Positions 17,494 to 32,663 of a stretch of DNA of 38,794 bases are shown one piece after another. The DNA is taken from positions 1-38,794 of the forward strand of contig NZ_LZLV01000111.1 of the NCBI RefSeq assembly GCF_001673405.1, written 5' to 3'. The stretch's first letter is position 1. Each line of letters starts with the position of its first letter. Origin of the DNA: Mycobacterium sp. 1245111.1 (lineage in GTDB: Bacteria; Actinomycetota; Actinomycetes; Mycobacteriales; Mycobacteriaceae). The notes below the pieces were generated by a model that had not been told where the DNA came from, did not search any database, and saw nothing but the letters and a program-made list of their open reading frames with translations. The translations under genes and the position numbers were made by a program.

Positions 17494-18098
17494 AAGTTGC
17501 TTCCGTGCAGGGTATTCCGGTGCCGGTCGAGGACGTCGACGAACGTGAGGCGCGACTGCGCAACGGTCCGCTGGCCGCCGCGCTCCCGGCCGCCGGCACC
17601 AGCGAGGGCAGGCAACTGCGACGTTGGCTCACCCAGCTGATCGTGACCGAACGGGTGGTCGCCGTCGAGGCCGGCGCCCGCGGAGTCAACGTCGACGATG
17701 CGCCGAGCGAAGACGAGCTGCTGCCCGACATTACCGCCCGGCTGGAGATCGGCAGCATCGCCGCCGCGGCGCTGGCCGACCCGCGGGCGCGGGCGCTGTT
17801 CGCCCAGATCACCGCGGATGTCGACGTCAGCGATGACGACGTCGCCGCGTACCACGATCGGAACCCGTTGCGGTTCAGTGTCTCTCAACGTGAAACCAAC
17901 GGTTGGCGGGCTCCGGCGACGACCATGCCGCCGCTCGCGGAGGTGCGCCCGGCGATCGCCGAGCATCTCCGGGCTGCTGCCCGACGGCGGGCCTTCCGGA
18001 TCTGGCTCGACCAACGCCGTGCTGCACTTGTTCAGCTCGCACATGGCTACGAGCATCCGGGCGACCCGCGCCAACCCGACAACACCCATCGGCACTGA
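17490..18098 (+). CDS. conserved protein of unknown function with SurA-like helical segments
   Basis: The 202-residue protein occupies the Rv0649 position. That gene is annotated as a malonyl-CoA:ACP transacylase in M. tuberculosis, but I see no GHSxG motif of that family here. The segment VDVSDDDVAAYHDRNPLRF (about 120-138) and the following EVRPAIAEHLRAA resemble the helical arms of SurA/PrsA-type chaperones, but no prolyl isomerase domain is visible. It ends in a striking tail, GYEHPGDPRQPDNTHRH, rich in His, Pro and Asp and possibly metal-binding. There is no signal peptide. ATG 17490 overlaps the mannosidase stop as ATGA, which fixes the start and implies coupled translation. Its function is unknown; the operon suggests a role with the mannosidase. 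Confidence 0.8.
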   Translation: MKVASVQGIPVPVEDVDEREARLRNGPLAAALPAAGTSEGRQLRRWLTQLIVTERVVAVEAGARGVNVDDAPSEDELLPDITARLEIGSIAAAALADPRARALFAQITADVDVSDDDVAAYHDRNPLRFSVSQRETNGWRAPATTMPPLAEVRPAIAEHLRAAARRRAFRIWLDQRRAALVQLAHGYEHPGDPRQPDNTHRH

Positions 18099-18101
18099 AT
18101 C

Positions 18102-19013
18102 ATGCTGACCCTGGCACTCGATATCGGCGGCACCAAGATCGCCGTCGGACTGGTCGACCCGGCTGGCGAACTTCTGCACAAGTTCGTCGAACCCACGCCG
18201 AAAGACCATGACGCCGAGCATGTCTGGAACGTGCTCGACCGAATGATCGCCGATGCCGTCAAGGCCGCCGAACACTCGATCCGCGCGGTCGGCATCGGAA
18301 GCGCTGGCCCCATCGACGCGTCAGCGGGAACAGTCAGCCCGGTCAATATTGGTTCCTGGCAAGGGTTTCCACTTCGCGATCGCGTGGCGGCGGCGATCCC
18401 TCATGTGCCTGTTGAACTGGCCGGTGACGCCATCTGCATGGCGCTGGGCGAGCATTGGCGCGGCGCCGGCCGCGGCGCCCGCTTCATGCTCGGGATGGTG
18501 GTCTCGACCGGGGTGGGTGGCGGGCTGGTGCTCGACGGCAAGCCGTATCACGGGCGGACCGGCAACGCCGGTCACGTCGGCCACGTCGTTGTCGAGCTCG
18601 ACGGACAGCCGTGCCCATGCGGCAGCCACGGCTGCGTCGAGACCATCGCTTCCGGCCCGTGGATGACGCGGTGGGCGTTGGCCAACGGCTGGGAGGGTCC
18701 GGCGGGCGCCGACGCGGCGGCGCTGGCCGAAGCGGCCCAAGCCGGTGATCCCGCCGCGCTGCAGGCTTTCCACCGCGGCGCCACCGCGCTGGCCGCGATG
18801 ATCGCTTCGGTCGGGGCGGTGTGCGACCTCGACCTCGTCGTTCTCGGCGGGGGAGTGGCCAGGTCGGGCTCGCTGCTGTTCGACCCGTTACGGGCAGCGC
18901 TGGCCAACTACACGGGGCTGAGCTTCATCCGCGGCCTGCGGGTGGTGCCGGCGGCGCTAGGCGGCGACGCCGGGTTGATCGGGGCCGCTGCTCTGGTCTC
19001 ACGAGTCACATGA
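18102..19013 (+). CDS. ROK-family sugar kinase
   Basis: The 303-residue protein has the ROK signature. The ATP phosphate motif LALDIGGTKIAVG lies at residues 4-16, the sugar-binding segment follows GNAGHVGHVVVE (about 156-167), and the zinc site CPCGSHGCVE has cysteines at 171, 173 and 178. A late adenosine motif, VVLGGGVARSG, lies at about 245-255. ROK kinases phosphorylate glucose, mannose or N-acylated hexosamines. Coupling to an alpha-mannosidase three bases upstream of its partner gene suggests mannose or glucose released in the cytoplasm as substrate. The gene starts three bases after the preceding stop. A long inverted repeat lies downstream before the rplJ promoter. Confidence 0.92.
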   Translation: MLTLALDIGGTKIAVGLVDPAGELLHKFVEPTPKDHDAEHVWNVLDRMIADAVKAAEHSIRAVGIGSAGPIDASAGTVSPVNIGSWQGFPLRDRVAAAIPHVPVELAGDAICMALGEHWRGAGRGARFMLGMVVSTGVGGGLVLDGKPYHGRTGNAGHVGHVVVELDGQPCPCGSHGCVETIASGPWMTRWALANGWEGPAGADAAALAEAAQAGDPAALQAFHRGATALAAMIASVGAVCDLDLVVLGGGVARSGSLLFDPLRAALANYTGLSFIRGLRVVPAALGGDAGLIGAAALVSRVT

Positions 19014-19054
19014 ATCACCGCGCCCGGCCATCTGTCGATGACTTCGTGCCTGAA

Positions 19055-19103
19055 ACAGAAGCCAGGGTCATGATTCTCGGCTATCCACAGCCCTGGCTTC
19101 TGT
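19055..19103 (+). terminator. 13-bp inverted repeat after the ROK kinase gene
   Basis: ACAGAAGCCAGGG (19055-19067) pairs perfectly with CCCTGGCTTCTGT (19091-19103) across a 23-base spacer. It is 40 bases past the ROK stop and 37 bases before the rplJ promoter candidate. No T-run follows, so it is either a U-less mycobacterial-type terminator that insulates rplJL or a large protein-binding palindrome. Confidence 0.5.
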
Positions 19104-19139
19104 CTGATGAGCCTCACCCAACTGGTATGACTCGTCGTT

Positions 19140-19169
19140 TTGGCTGATCGCGGCCGTCCACTGTATGGT
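19140..19169 (+). promoter_or_regulatory. rplJ-rplL promoter candidate
   Basis: TTGGCT (19140-19145) and TATGGT (19164-19169) are separated by 18 bases, fitting a housekeeping sigma promoter. It lies about 190 bases before rplJ, leaving room for the structured leader seen downstream. Confidence 0.6.
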
Positions 19170-19180
19170 GGTCGGCGATC

Positions 19181-19319
19181 CACCGAAGACCGTCGGTCAC
19201 CGAGCAATCGGTTGAAGGTCCGGGAATTCCCGGCGGCCCACGCAGGAGGACGAGGCAGACCTTCGTTGGCGCGAGCCCACGGAAACTTCACGCCCCGACC
19301 GCATCCTGCGTCGGGGCGT
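19181..19319 (+). promoter_or_regulatory. L10-type ribosomal leader with attenuator hairpin
   Basis: The leader contains GAAGGTC (19214-19220) pairing with GACCTTC (19258-19264). Inside this stem lie a perfect CCGGG/CCCGG hairpin (19220-19233) and the segment CACGCAGGAGGACGAGGCA. Upstream is ACCGA/TCGGT closed by a GCAA tetraloop (19199-19212). Downstream, ACGCCCCGAC (19290-19299) pairs with GTCGGGGCGT (19310-19319), followed by the T-rich TTCGTCGTTT, an attenuator-like terminator. The layout and the CGCAGGAGG core match known L10(L12)4-binding leaders of rplJL operons. Excess L10-L12 would be expected to favour shut-down. Confidence 0.8.
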
Positions 19320-19356
19320 TCGTCGTTTCCGGGCTGAAGAACCCAAGGAGGAATGC

Positions 19357-19983
19357 ATGGCACAGGCTGAAAAGGCCACCGCCGTTGCAGACATCGCTGA
19401 GCAGTTCAAGAGCTCAACGGCGACCGTGATCACCGAGTATCGCGGTTTGACGGTCGCCAACCTGGCCGAGCTGCGCCGTTCGCTTGCTGGTTCCGCGACC
19501 TACTCGGTCGCGAAGAACACGCTGATCAAGCGGGCTGCGTCGGAAGCCGGCGTGCAAGGTCTCGACGAGCTGTTCGTCGGTCCGACCGCGATCGCGTTCG
19601 TCAGCGGCGAGGCCGTCGACGCCGCCAAGGCGATCAAGAAGTTCGCCAAGGACCACAAGGCGCTGGTCATCAAGGGCGGCTACATGGACGGTCGGGCGCT
19701 GACCGTCGCCGAAGTCGAGCGCATCGCCGACCTGGAGTCGCGCGAGGTCCTGCTCGCCAAGCTGGCCGGAGCGATGAAGGCCAACCTGTCCAAGGCGGCC
19801 GGGCTGTTCAACGCGCCCGCCTCGCAAATGGCCAGGCTCGCCTTCGCCCTGCAAGAGAAGAAAGCCGCCGAGGCCCCAGCCGAAGCTGCGGCCCCCGCCG
19901 AGGCCCCGGCCGAAGCAGCCCCGGCTGCCGAGGCAGAGACAACCGAAACACCTGCGGAATCACCCGCCGAAACCACCGAATAA
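19357..19983 (+). CDS. rplJ: 50S ribosomal protein L10
   Basis: L10 is the stalk base that binds 23S rRNA and carries the L12 dimers. The 208-residue protein shows the L10 core: [20 protein letters not shown] (about 27-46), [12 protein letters not shown] (about 49-60), [11 protein letters not shown], and the L12-binding helix near [17 protein letters not shown]. It then continues in an Ala/Glu/Pro-rich tail of about 40 residues, low in complexity, ending [12 protein letters not shown]. This makes it about 30 residues longer than M. tuberculosis L10 as I recall. AAGGAGG (19345-19351) is five bases from ATG 19357. An earlier ATG at 19353 is out of frame. Confidence 0.97.
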   Translation: MAQAEKATAVADIAEQFKSSTATVITEYRGLTVANLAELRRSLAGSATYSVAKNTLIKRAASEAGVQGLDELFVGPTAIAFVSGEAVDAAKAIKKFAKDHKALVIKGGYMDGRALTVAEVERIADLESREVLLAKLAGAMKANLSKAAGLFNAPASQMARLAFALQEKKAAEAPAEAAAPAEAPAEAAPAAEAETTETPAESPAETTE

Positions 19984-20012
19984 CCCCGTAACACCCAGGA
20001 AGGACCCACCAC

Positions 20013-20405
20013 ATGTCCAAGCTCTCCACTGACGAACTGCTCGACGCCTTCAAGGAACTCACCTTGCTGGAACTCTCGGAGTTCGTGAAGAAGTTCGAAG
20101 AGACCTTCGAGGTCACCGCGGCCGCTCCGGTCGCCGTCGCTGCCGCCGCTCCGGCTGGCGGTGCTCCCGCTGGCGAGGCCGCCGAGGAGCAGTCGGAATT
20201 CGACGTCATCCTCGAGTCCGCCGGCGACAAGAAGATCGGCGTCATCAAGGTCGTGCGTGAGATCGTCTCGGGTCTGGGCCTGAAGGAGGCCAAGGACCTC
20301 GTGGACGGCGCGCCGAAGCCGGTTCTGGAGAAGGCCCCCAAGGAGGCCGCCGACGAGGCCAAGAGCAAGCTCGAGGCCGCCGGCGCCACCGTCACCGTCA
20401 AGTAG
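20013..20405 (+). CDS. rplL: 50S ribosomal protein L7/L12
   Basis: L12 dimers form the flexible stalk that recruits translational GTPases. The 130-residue protein has the N-terminal dimerisation domain ([26 protein letters not shown]), an Ala/Pro/Gly hinge (about 36-58) and the globular C-terminal domain with [37 protein letters not shown] and the end ATVTVK. Length is normal for mycobacteria. AGGAAGGA lies upstream of ATG 20013, 29 bases after rplJ, so both genes are served by the L10 leader. A clear terminator follows 11 bases after the stop. Confidence 0.98.
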   Translation: MSKLSTDELLDAFKELTLLELSEFVKKFEETFEVTAAAPVAVAAAAPAGGAPAGEAAEEQSEFDVILESAGDKKIGVIKVVREIVSGLGLKEAKDLVDGAPKPVLEKAPKEAADEAKSKLEAAGATVTVK

Positions 20406-20416
20406 TCGAATCGCGA

Positions 20417-20450
20417 AAACCCCCGGGGCCGAACAGGTTCCGGGGGTTTC
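20417..20450 (+). terminator. intrinsic terminator of rplJL
   Basis: AAACCCCCGG (20417-20426) pairs with CCGGGGGTTT (20440-20449) over a 13-base loop. It lies 11 bases after the rplL stop and 7 bases before the convergent TetR stop. The A- and T-flanks make it a bidirectional terminator for both genes. Confidence 0.85.
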
Positions 20451-20456
20451 GTGTAT

Positions 20457-21137
20457 CTAGCGCTGGACCGACGCCAGCTGGGACTTGCGCACCAGTTCCG
20501 GCGAATCACCCAGCGCGACAAGCAAATTCGTCGTCATTGCGGCCAGCACCGGTCCGACGGCGCTGCCCTGCTCGCCGTAGGAGCCGGCCAGTTCGAGCAT
20601 GACAAACCCGTGAATCGCAGCCCAGAACTGCGCGGCGGTGGCCACCACCGCGGCGTCGTCGTCGGGTGAGCCGTTGATCCGACCGGCCTGCATCGCCCGG
20701 TGTACGCCACGCACGACGTGGGCGAAGCTGGGGTAGTGGTCGTTGATCTCGGCCAGCGTCAGGGTCAGGACGTTGTGCGCCGGCGCATTGATGCCGTGCG
20801 CGCTGGTGCTGCCGAACATCAGCCGATACATGTGCGGGCGCTCGATCGCGTAGCGCCGATATGCGATACCGGTCGCCATCAGGTCGGCGACCGGGTCCGA
20901 CGTCGCCGGCATCGTCATCGCGGCATCGAACTGGCGCAACCCCTCGTCGGCAACCGCGGCGATCAACCCGGGCATGCCGCCGAAGTAGGTGTACACCGCC
21001 ATCGTCGACGTGCCGGCGGCGCTGGCGATCTTGCGCGTCTGCAATCCGTCTGGGCCGTCGTGGTTGAGGATGTCTACGGCGACACGCAGCAACGCGTCGC
21101 GCACGTTGCGCTCGGGCCGCGCGGTCGAAGACGTCAT
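20457..21137 (-). CDS. TetR-family transcriptional regulator (Rv0653c-like)
   Basis: The 226-residue protein has the TetR DNA-binding domain at about residues 9-58. Its helix-turn-helix reads LQTRKIASAAGTSTMAVYTYFGGMPGLI. A ligand/dimer domain follows, with FWAAIHGFVMLELAGSYGEQ near residues 170-190. It is divergent from the carotenoid oxygenase gene, with a near-palindromic operator covering that gene's -10 box, so it very likely represses that gene and perhaps itself. ATG 21137 (MTSST) is preferred; an in-frame GTG at 21155 is possible. Reading the frame beyond that runs through the antisense of the oxygenase and is not real. The ligand is unknown; an apocarotenoid or retinoid would fit the context. 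Confidence 0.9.
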   Translation of the reverse strand: MTSSTARPERNVRDALLRVAVDILNHDGPDGLQTRKIASAAGTSTMAVYTYFGGMPGLIAAVADEGLRQFDAAMTMPATSDPVADLMATGIAYRRYAIERPHMYRLMFGSTSAHGINAPAHNVLTLTLAEINDHYPSFAHVVRGVHRAMQAGRINGSPDDDAAVVATAAQFWAAIHGFVMLELAGSYGEQGSAVGPVLAAMTTNLLVALGDSPELVRKSQLASVQR

Positions 21138-21148
21138 CAGCAGACATC

Positions 21149-21178
21149 TTGACACACCTCTCGATGAATCGGTATAAC
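21149..21178 (+). promoter_or_regulatory. near-consensus promoter of the carotenoid oxygenase gene
   Basis: TTGACA (21149-21154) is a perfect -35 and TATAAC (21173-21178) a strong -10, with an 18-base spacer. The predicted start is near 21185, inside the palindrome at 21174-21197. This gives a leader of about 30 bases containing AGGAGA (21205-21210). Confidence 0.8.
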
Positions 21179-21197
21179 AGTGACATATCAATGTTAT
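21174..21197. promoter_or_regulatory. TetR operator candidate
   Basis: This 24-base imperfect palindrome has half-sites ATAACAGTGACA and TATCAATGTTAT, matching at 10 of 12 pairs. It covers the -10 box and start site of the oxygenase promoter. Binding of the divergent TetR protein here would block that promoter by occlusion. Confidence 0.75.
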
Positions 21198-21215
21198 GCG
21201 AGCTAGGAGACAGAA

Positions 21216-22730
21216 GTGAGCAACGTTGTCACCGCACCGCCGGCCAATCCGTATCTTGACGACTTCCTCGCCCCGGTCAGCAAAGAAGTGACCGCCACCG
21301 ACCTGCCGGTCACCGGCCACATCCCGGAGTTTCTGGACGGCCGTTATCTGCGCAACGGGCCCAACCCTGTTGCGGAGGTCGACCCGGCCACCTATCACTG
21401 GTTCACCGGTGACGGCATGGTGCACGGCGTTGCGCTGCAGGGCGGCAAGGCCGGCTGGTATCGCAACCGCTGGGTTCGCAGCGCCGCTGTGCGCAATGTC
21501 CTGGGCGAGCCACCGGCCGCTACCCGCAACATCAAGGCCGGCATGCAGGCCCTGGGCGCCAACACCAACGTGTTGGCCCACGCCGGCAAGACGCTGGCGC
21601 TGATCGAAGGTGGTGTCGCCAATTACGAACTGACCGACGAGCTCGACACCGTAGGGACATGCGACTTCGACGGCACCCTGTCCGGCGGCTACGCCGCCCA
21701 CCCGCACCGCGATCCGCGCACCGGCGAACTGCACGCGGTGAATTACTCGTTTGCACGCGGCAAGTCAGTGCAGTATTCCGTGATCGACACAACCGGGCGG
21801 GCCCGTCGCACCGTCGACATCTCGGTGTCGGGGTCGCCGATGATGCACGACTTCTCGCTCACTGATAAATACGTCGTGCTCTACGACCTGCCGGTCACGC
21901 TTGACCCGATGCAGGTGTTGCCGAAGAAGATGCCGCGATGGATGCGGCGGCCGGCCCAGATCGTGGCCGAAGCCGTCGTCGGTCAGGTGCCGGTGCCCGG
22001 GCCGATCGCCGCGATGCTCAACCGTAACGAGAAGTCGGCCTACCAGCTGCCATACGCGTGGAACCCGAAGTACCCGGCGCGCATCGGCGTCATGCCGCGC
22101 GAAGGTGGAAACAGTGATGTGCGGTGGTTCGACATCGAACCCTGCTACGTCTACCACCCGCTGAACGCTTACTCAGAGGATCGCAACTCCCACGAAGTGC
22201 TGGTGCTCGACGTGGTGCGCTACGAGCGGATGTTCGACCGCGACCGTCGCGGTCCCGGCGAGAGCGCGCCCACCCTGGATCGGTGGACGATCGACCTCAC
22301 CACCGGCGCGGTCTCCACGGAGCGCCGTGACGACCGGTCTCAGGAATTCCCCCGGATCAACGAGACGCTGCTGGGCAGCAAGCATCGCTTCGGCTACACC
22401 GTCGGCATGGACGGTGGCTACCTCGGCTCAGGCAGAACGCAAATGTCGACAGCGCTCTACAAGCACGACTTTGCCACCGGATCGAGCATGATCGCTCCGC
22501 TCGACCCCGACTTGCTGATCGGCGAGATGTCGTTCGTCCCGCGCCCCGCCGCCCGCTCGGCTAGCTTGTCTGAGGACGACGGAATCCTGATCGGTTACGG
22601 CTATCACCGCGGACGTGACGAAGGCCAACTGCTGCTGCTCGACGGACAAACCTGTGAATTGGTAGCGACGGTCCACTTACCGCAACGCGTGCCGATGGGA
22701 TTTCACGGAAACTGGGCGCCGCAGGACTGA
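21216..22730 (+). CDS. carotenoid cleavage oxygenase (Rv0654-like)
   Basis: The 504-residue protein belongs to the carotenoid cleavage oxygenase family, non-haem iron enzymes with a seven-bladed propeller. The M. tuberculosis homologue is reported to cleave carotenoids and apocarotenoids. Family marks are EFLDGRYLRNGPNP (about 38-51), YHWFTGDGMVHG (about 64-75), and the iron-ligand histidines expected in PHRDPRTGELHAV, MMHDFSLTDKYVVLYD, and the C-terminal PMGFHGNW. GTG 21216 follows AGGAGA. It is transcribed from a near-consensus promoter under the divergent TetR. No carotenoid synthesis genes are in the window, so substrates may be imported or made elsewhere. Confidence 0.93.
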   Translation: MSNVVTAPPANPYLDDFLAPVSKEVTATDLPVTGHIPEFLDGRYLRNGPNPVAEVDPATYHWFTGDGMVHGVALQGGKAGWYRNRWVRSAAVRNVLGEPPAATRNIKAGMQALGANTNVLAHAGKTLALIEGGVANYELTDELDTVGTCDFDGTLSGGYAAHPHRDPRTGELHAVNYSFARGKSVQYSVIDTTGRARRTVDISVSGSPMMHDFSLTDKYVVLYDLPVTLDPMQVLPKKMPRWMRRPAQIVAEAVVGQVPVPGPIAAMLNRNEKSAYQLPYAWNPKYPARIGVMPREGGNSDVRWFDIEPCYVYHPLNAYSEDRNSHEVLVLDVVRYERMFDRDRRGPGESAPTLDRWTIDLTTGAVSTERRDDRSQEFPRINETLLGSKHRFGYTVGMDGGYLGSGRTQMSTALYKHDFATGSSMIAPLDPDLLIGEMSFVPRPAARSASLSEDDGILIGYGYHRGRDEGQLLLLDGQTCELVATVHLPQRVPMGFHGNWAPQD

Positions 22731-22818
22731 TCAAAACTGACCTCCCTGTGCGCTACAGTGACTCAAGCCACAAGCTGGGCTTGGGCTGCGGTGAGCAATG
22801 TCAGCGGGAGGAATTCGC
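22731..22818 (+). promoter_or_regulatory. leader and promoter region of mceG
   Basis: TACAGT (22754-22759) is a possible -10 box, without a good -35. CAAGCC/GGCTTG (22764-22769 and 22778-22783) can form a 6-bp hairpin in the leader. GGGAGGA (22806-22812) lies six bases before GTG 22819 and decides the start over ATG 22798, which would place this site inside the gene. Confidence 0.45.
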
Positions 22819-23892
22819 GTGGGTATCGGTATCTCGGTTGAGGGGCTGACGAAGTCTTTCGGTTCCCAGCGGATTTGGGAAGACGTCACGATGGAGATCC
22901 CGGAGGGCGAGGTCAGCGTTTTGCTGGGCCCCTCAGGTACGGGTAAGTCGGTGTTTTTGAAGTCGCTGATCGGATTGTTGCGCCCCGAGCGTGGCTCGAT
23001 CGTGGTCGATGGCACGGATATCACGGAGTGTTCGGCTAAAGAGCTCTACGACATCCGCACCCTGTTCGGGGTGATGTTCCAGGACGGCGCGTTGTTCGGG
23101 TCGATGAATCTGTATGACAACACCGCGTTCCCGTTGCGGGAGCACACCAAGAAGAAGGAGAGCGAGATCCGTGACATCGTCATGGAAAAGCTCGACATGG
23201 TGGGTCTGGGCGGGGATGAGAAGAAGTTCCCCGGTGAGATTTCTGGTGGTATGCGCAAGCGCGCCGGGTTGGCCCGCTCGTTGGTGTTGGATCCGAAGAT
23301 CATTTTGTGTGACGAGCCCGACTCCGGGTTGGACCCGGTCCGTACGGCGTATCTGTCGCAGTTGTTGATCGACATCAACGCCCAGATCGACTGCACGATC
23401 TTGATCGTGACGCACAACATCAACATCGCCCGCACGGTGCCCGACAACATGGGCATGCTGTTTCGCCGCAAGCTGGTTATGTTCGGCCCGCGTGAGGTGC
23501 TACTGACCTCTGATGAGCCGGTGGTGCGCCAGTTCCTCAACGGTCGTCGTATCGGCCCGATCGGGATGAGTGAGGAAAAAGACGAAGCCACCATGGCCGA
23601 GGAGCAGGCCCACTTGGAGGCCGGCCACCACGACGGCGGTGTCGACGAGATCGAGGGGGTGCCCCCGCAGGTCACCGCGACCCCGGGCATGCCCGAGCGC
23701 AAGGCAGCCGCCCGGCGCCAGGCCCGAGTCCGGGAAAACCTGCACCTGCTACCCAAACAGGCCCAGGAAGCCATCCTCGAGTCGTTCGAGAACGACAAAG
23801 CCGAGACCGCGAAAGCCAAGGACTACGACGACCACTCACGGCACCGCGACGACGCCGACACCGCAGCCATTCCCACTCAGCGTGGGTACTGA
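22819..23892 (+). CDS. mceG: Mce transporter ATPase MceG (Mkl)
   Basis: MceG is the shared ABC-type ATPase that powers Mce lipid and sterol importers at the inner membrane. The 357-residue protein shows Walker A GPSGTGKS (37-44), Q-loop VMFQDG, signature ISGGM (141-145), Walker B ILCDEPDSG (163-171) and the switch histidine of IVTHN (199). A C-terminal extension of about 110 residues (MSEEKDEATMAEEQ onward) is typical of MceG and is thought to matter for stability or regulation; the last 30 residues are Asp/His/Arg-rich. GTG 22819 is chosen by its Shine-Dalgarno site. Start at ATG 22798 would add seven residues. It stands alone from mce operons and lies directly before rpoB here. Confidence 0.95.
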   Translation: MGIGISVEGLTKSFGSQRIWEDVTMEIPEGEVSVLLGPSGTGKSVFLKSLIGLLRPERGSIVVDGTDITECSAKELYDIRTLFGVMFQDGALFGSMNLYDNTAFPLREHTKKKESEIRDIVMEKLDMVGLGGDEKKFPGEISGGMRKRAGLARSLVLDPKIILCDEPDSGLDPVRTAYLSQLLIDINAQIDCTILIVTHNINIARTVPDNMGMLFRRKLVMFGPREVLLTSDEPVVRQFLNGRRIGPIGMSEEKDEATMAEEQAHLEAGHHDGGVDEIEGVPPQVTATPGMPERKAAARRQARVRENLHLLPKQAQEAILESFENDKAETAKAKDYDDHSRHRDDADTAAIPTQRGY

Positions 23893-27774
<3,882 letters not shown>

Positions 27775-27775
27775 T

Positions 27776-27790
27776 CGCGGCGGAGCCGCG
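27776..27790 (+). promoter_or_regulatory. short hairpin between rpoB and rpoC
   Basis: CGCGGC (27776-27781) pairs with GCCGCG (27785-27790) around a GGA triloop, directly after the rpoB stop. No T-run follows. It may slow or protect the transcript, but rpoC is expected to be read from the same message. GCGCTATTG just after it repeats nine bases of the rpoB promoter region. Confidence 0.4.
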
Positions 27791-27807
27791 GCGCTATTGG
27801 TTACTAA

Positions 27808-31782
<3,975 letters not shown>

Positions 31783-31790
31783 TCGACACA

Positions 31791-31826
31791 ACGAAAGAGC
31801 CCCGGGTTCGCCCGGGGCTTTTTCGT
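31791..31826 (+). terminator. intrinsic terminator of rpoBC
   Basis: A 16-bp stem runs from 31791-31806 to 31811-31826 around a TTCG tetraloop, with one G-T pair. Its core is AGCCCCGGG/CCCGGGGCT, followed by TTTTT. It lies nine bases after the rpoC stop. This is the clearest intrinsic terminator in the window. Confidence 0.95.
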
Positions 31827-31890
31827 GCCGGGCCCGGTGTGCGTCCAGCCGCAGTTTCGGCAAGGGCGCCGGGCTGTCCGGCCCCGTCAC

Positions 31891-31903
31891 TAGACTGGCC
31901 GAC
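31891..31903 (+). promoter_or_regulatory. -10 box for a leaderless nfo transcript
   Basis: TAGACT (31891-31896) lies seven bases before GTG 31904, and there is no Shine-Dalgarno site between them. The predicted transcript begins at the start codon. No -35 is seen. The hexamer and spacing are the same as before the acyl-AMP ligase gene at 3583. Confidence 0.6.
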
Positions 31904-32662
31904 GTGCTTATCGGTTCACATATCAGCCCGCAGGACCCGCTGGCCACCGCCGCGGCCGAGAACGCCGATGTCGTGCAGATCTTCCTCGGCAATCCGCAAA
32001 GCTGGAAGGCTCCGAAACCACGTGAGGACGCCGCGGAACTCAAGGCCGCCGCACTGCCGATCTACGTGCACGCGCCGTACCTGATCAACGTCGCCTCGGC
32101 GAACAACCGCGTGCGGATCCCGTCGCGCAAGATCCTGCAGCAGACCTGCGACGCGGCCACCGACATCGGTGCTGCCGCGGTGATCGTGCACGGCGGACAC
32201 GTCACCGAGGACGACGACCTAGACGAGGGGTTCCAGCGCTGGCGCAAGGCGCTCGATCAGTTGGAGACGAAAGTCCCGGTGTACCTGGAGAACACGGCCG
32301 GCGGCGATCACGCGATCGCCCGCCACTTCGACACCATCGCGCGGCTGTGGGACCACATCGGCGACGCAGGCGTCGGATTCTGCCTCGACACCTGCCACGC
32401 CTGGGCAGCGGGGGAGGGACTCGTCGACGCGGTCGACCGGATCAAGGCCATCACCGGGCGCATCGACCTGGTGCACTGCAACGACTCCAAGGACTCGGCC
32501 GGCTCCGGACGCGACCGGCACGCCAACTTCGGCACGGGCCAGATCGATCCCGAGTTGCTGGTGGCGGTGGTCAAGGCCGCCGACGCGCCGGTGATCTGCG
32601 AGACGGCCGAAGAGGGCCGCAAAGACGACATAGCGTTCCTGCGGGAGAAGACGAGCGCCTGA
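31904..32662 (+). CDS. nfo: endonuclease IV (AP endonuclease)
   Basis: Endonuclease IV cuts the DNA backbone 5' of abasic sites during base excision repair. The 252-residue protein has the length of M. tuberculosis End (Rv0670). It shows the TIM-barrel zinc-ligand segments [11 protein letters not shown] (about 56-66), VIVHGGHV (about 94-101), VYLENTAGG (about 126-134), [13 protein letters not shown] (about 159-171), [25 protein letters not shown] (about 188-212) and ICETAEEG near the end. GTG 31904 fits a leaderless message. Its stop is one base before the lpqP start. The gene is also called end in mycobacteria. Confidence 0.96.
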   Translation: MLIGSHISPQDPLATAAAENADVVQIFLGNPQSWKAPKPREDAAELKAAALPIYVHAPYLINVASANNRVRIPSRKILQQTCDAATDIGAAAVIVHGGHVTEDDDLDEGFQRWRKALDQLETKVPVYLENTAGGDHAIARHFDTIARLWDHIGDAGVGFCLDTCHAWAAGEGLVDAVDRIKAITGRIDLVHCNDSKDSAGSGRDRHANFGTGQIDPELLVAVVKAADAPVICETAEEGRKDDIAFLREKTSA

Positions 32663-32663
32663 G

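Noticed and set aside
21138..21734. N-terminal extension of the TetR reading frame
   Set aside because: The extra residues are antisense to the carotenoid oxygenase, and the TetR domain begins right after ATG 21137.
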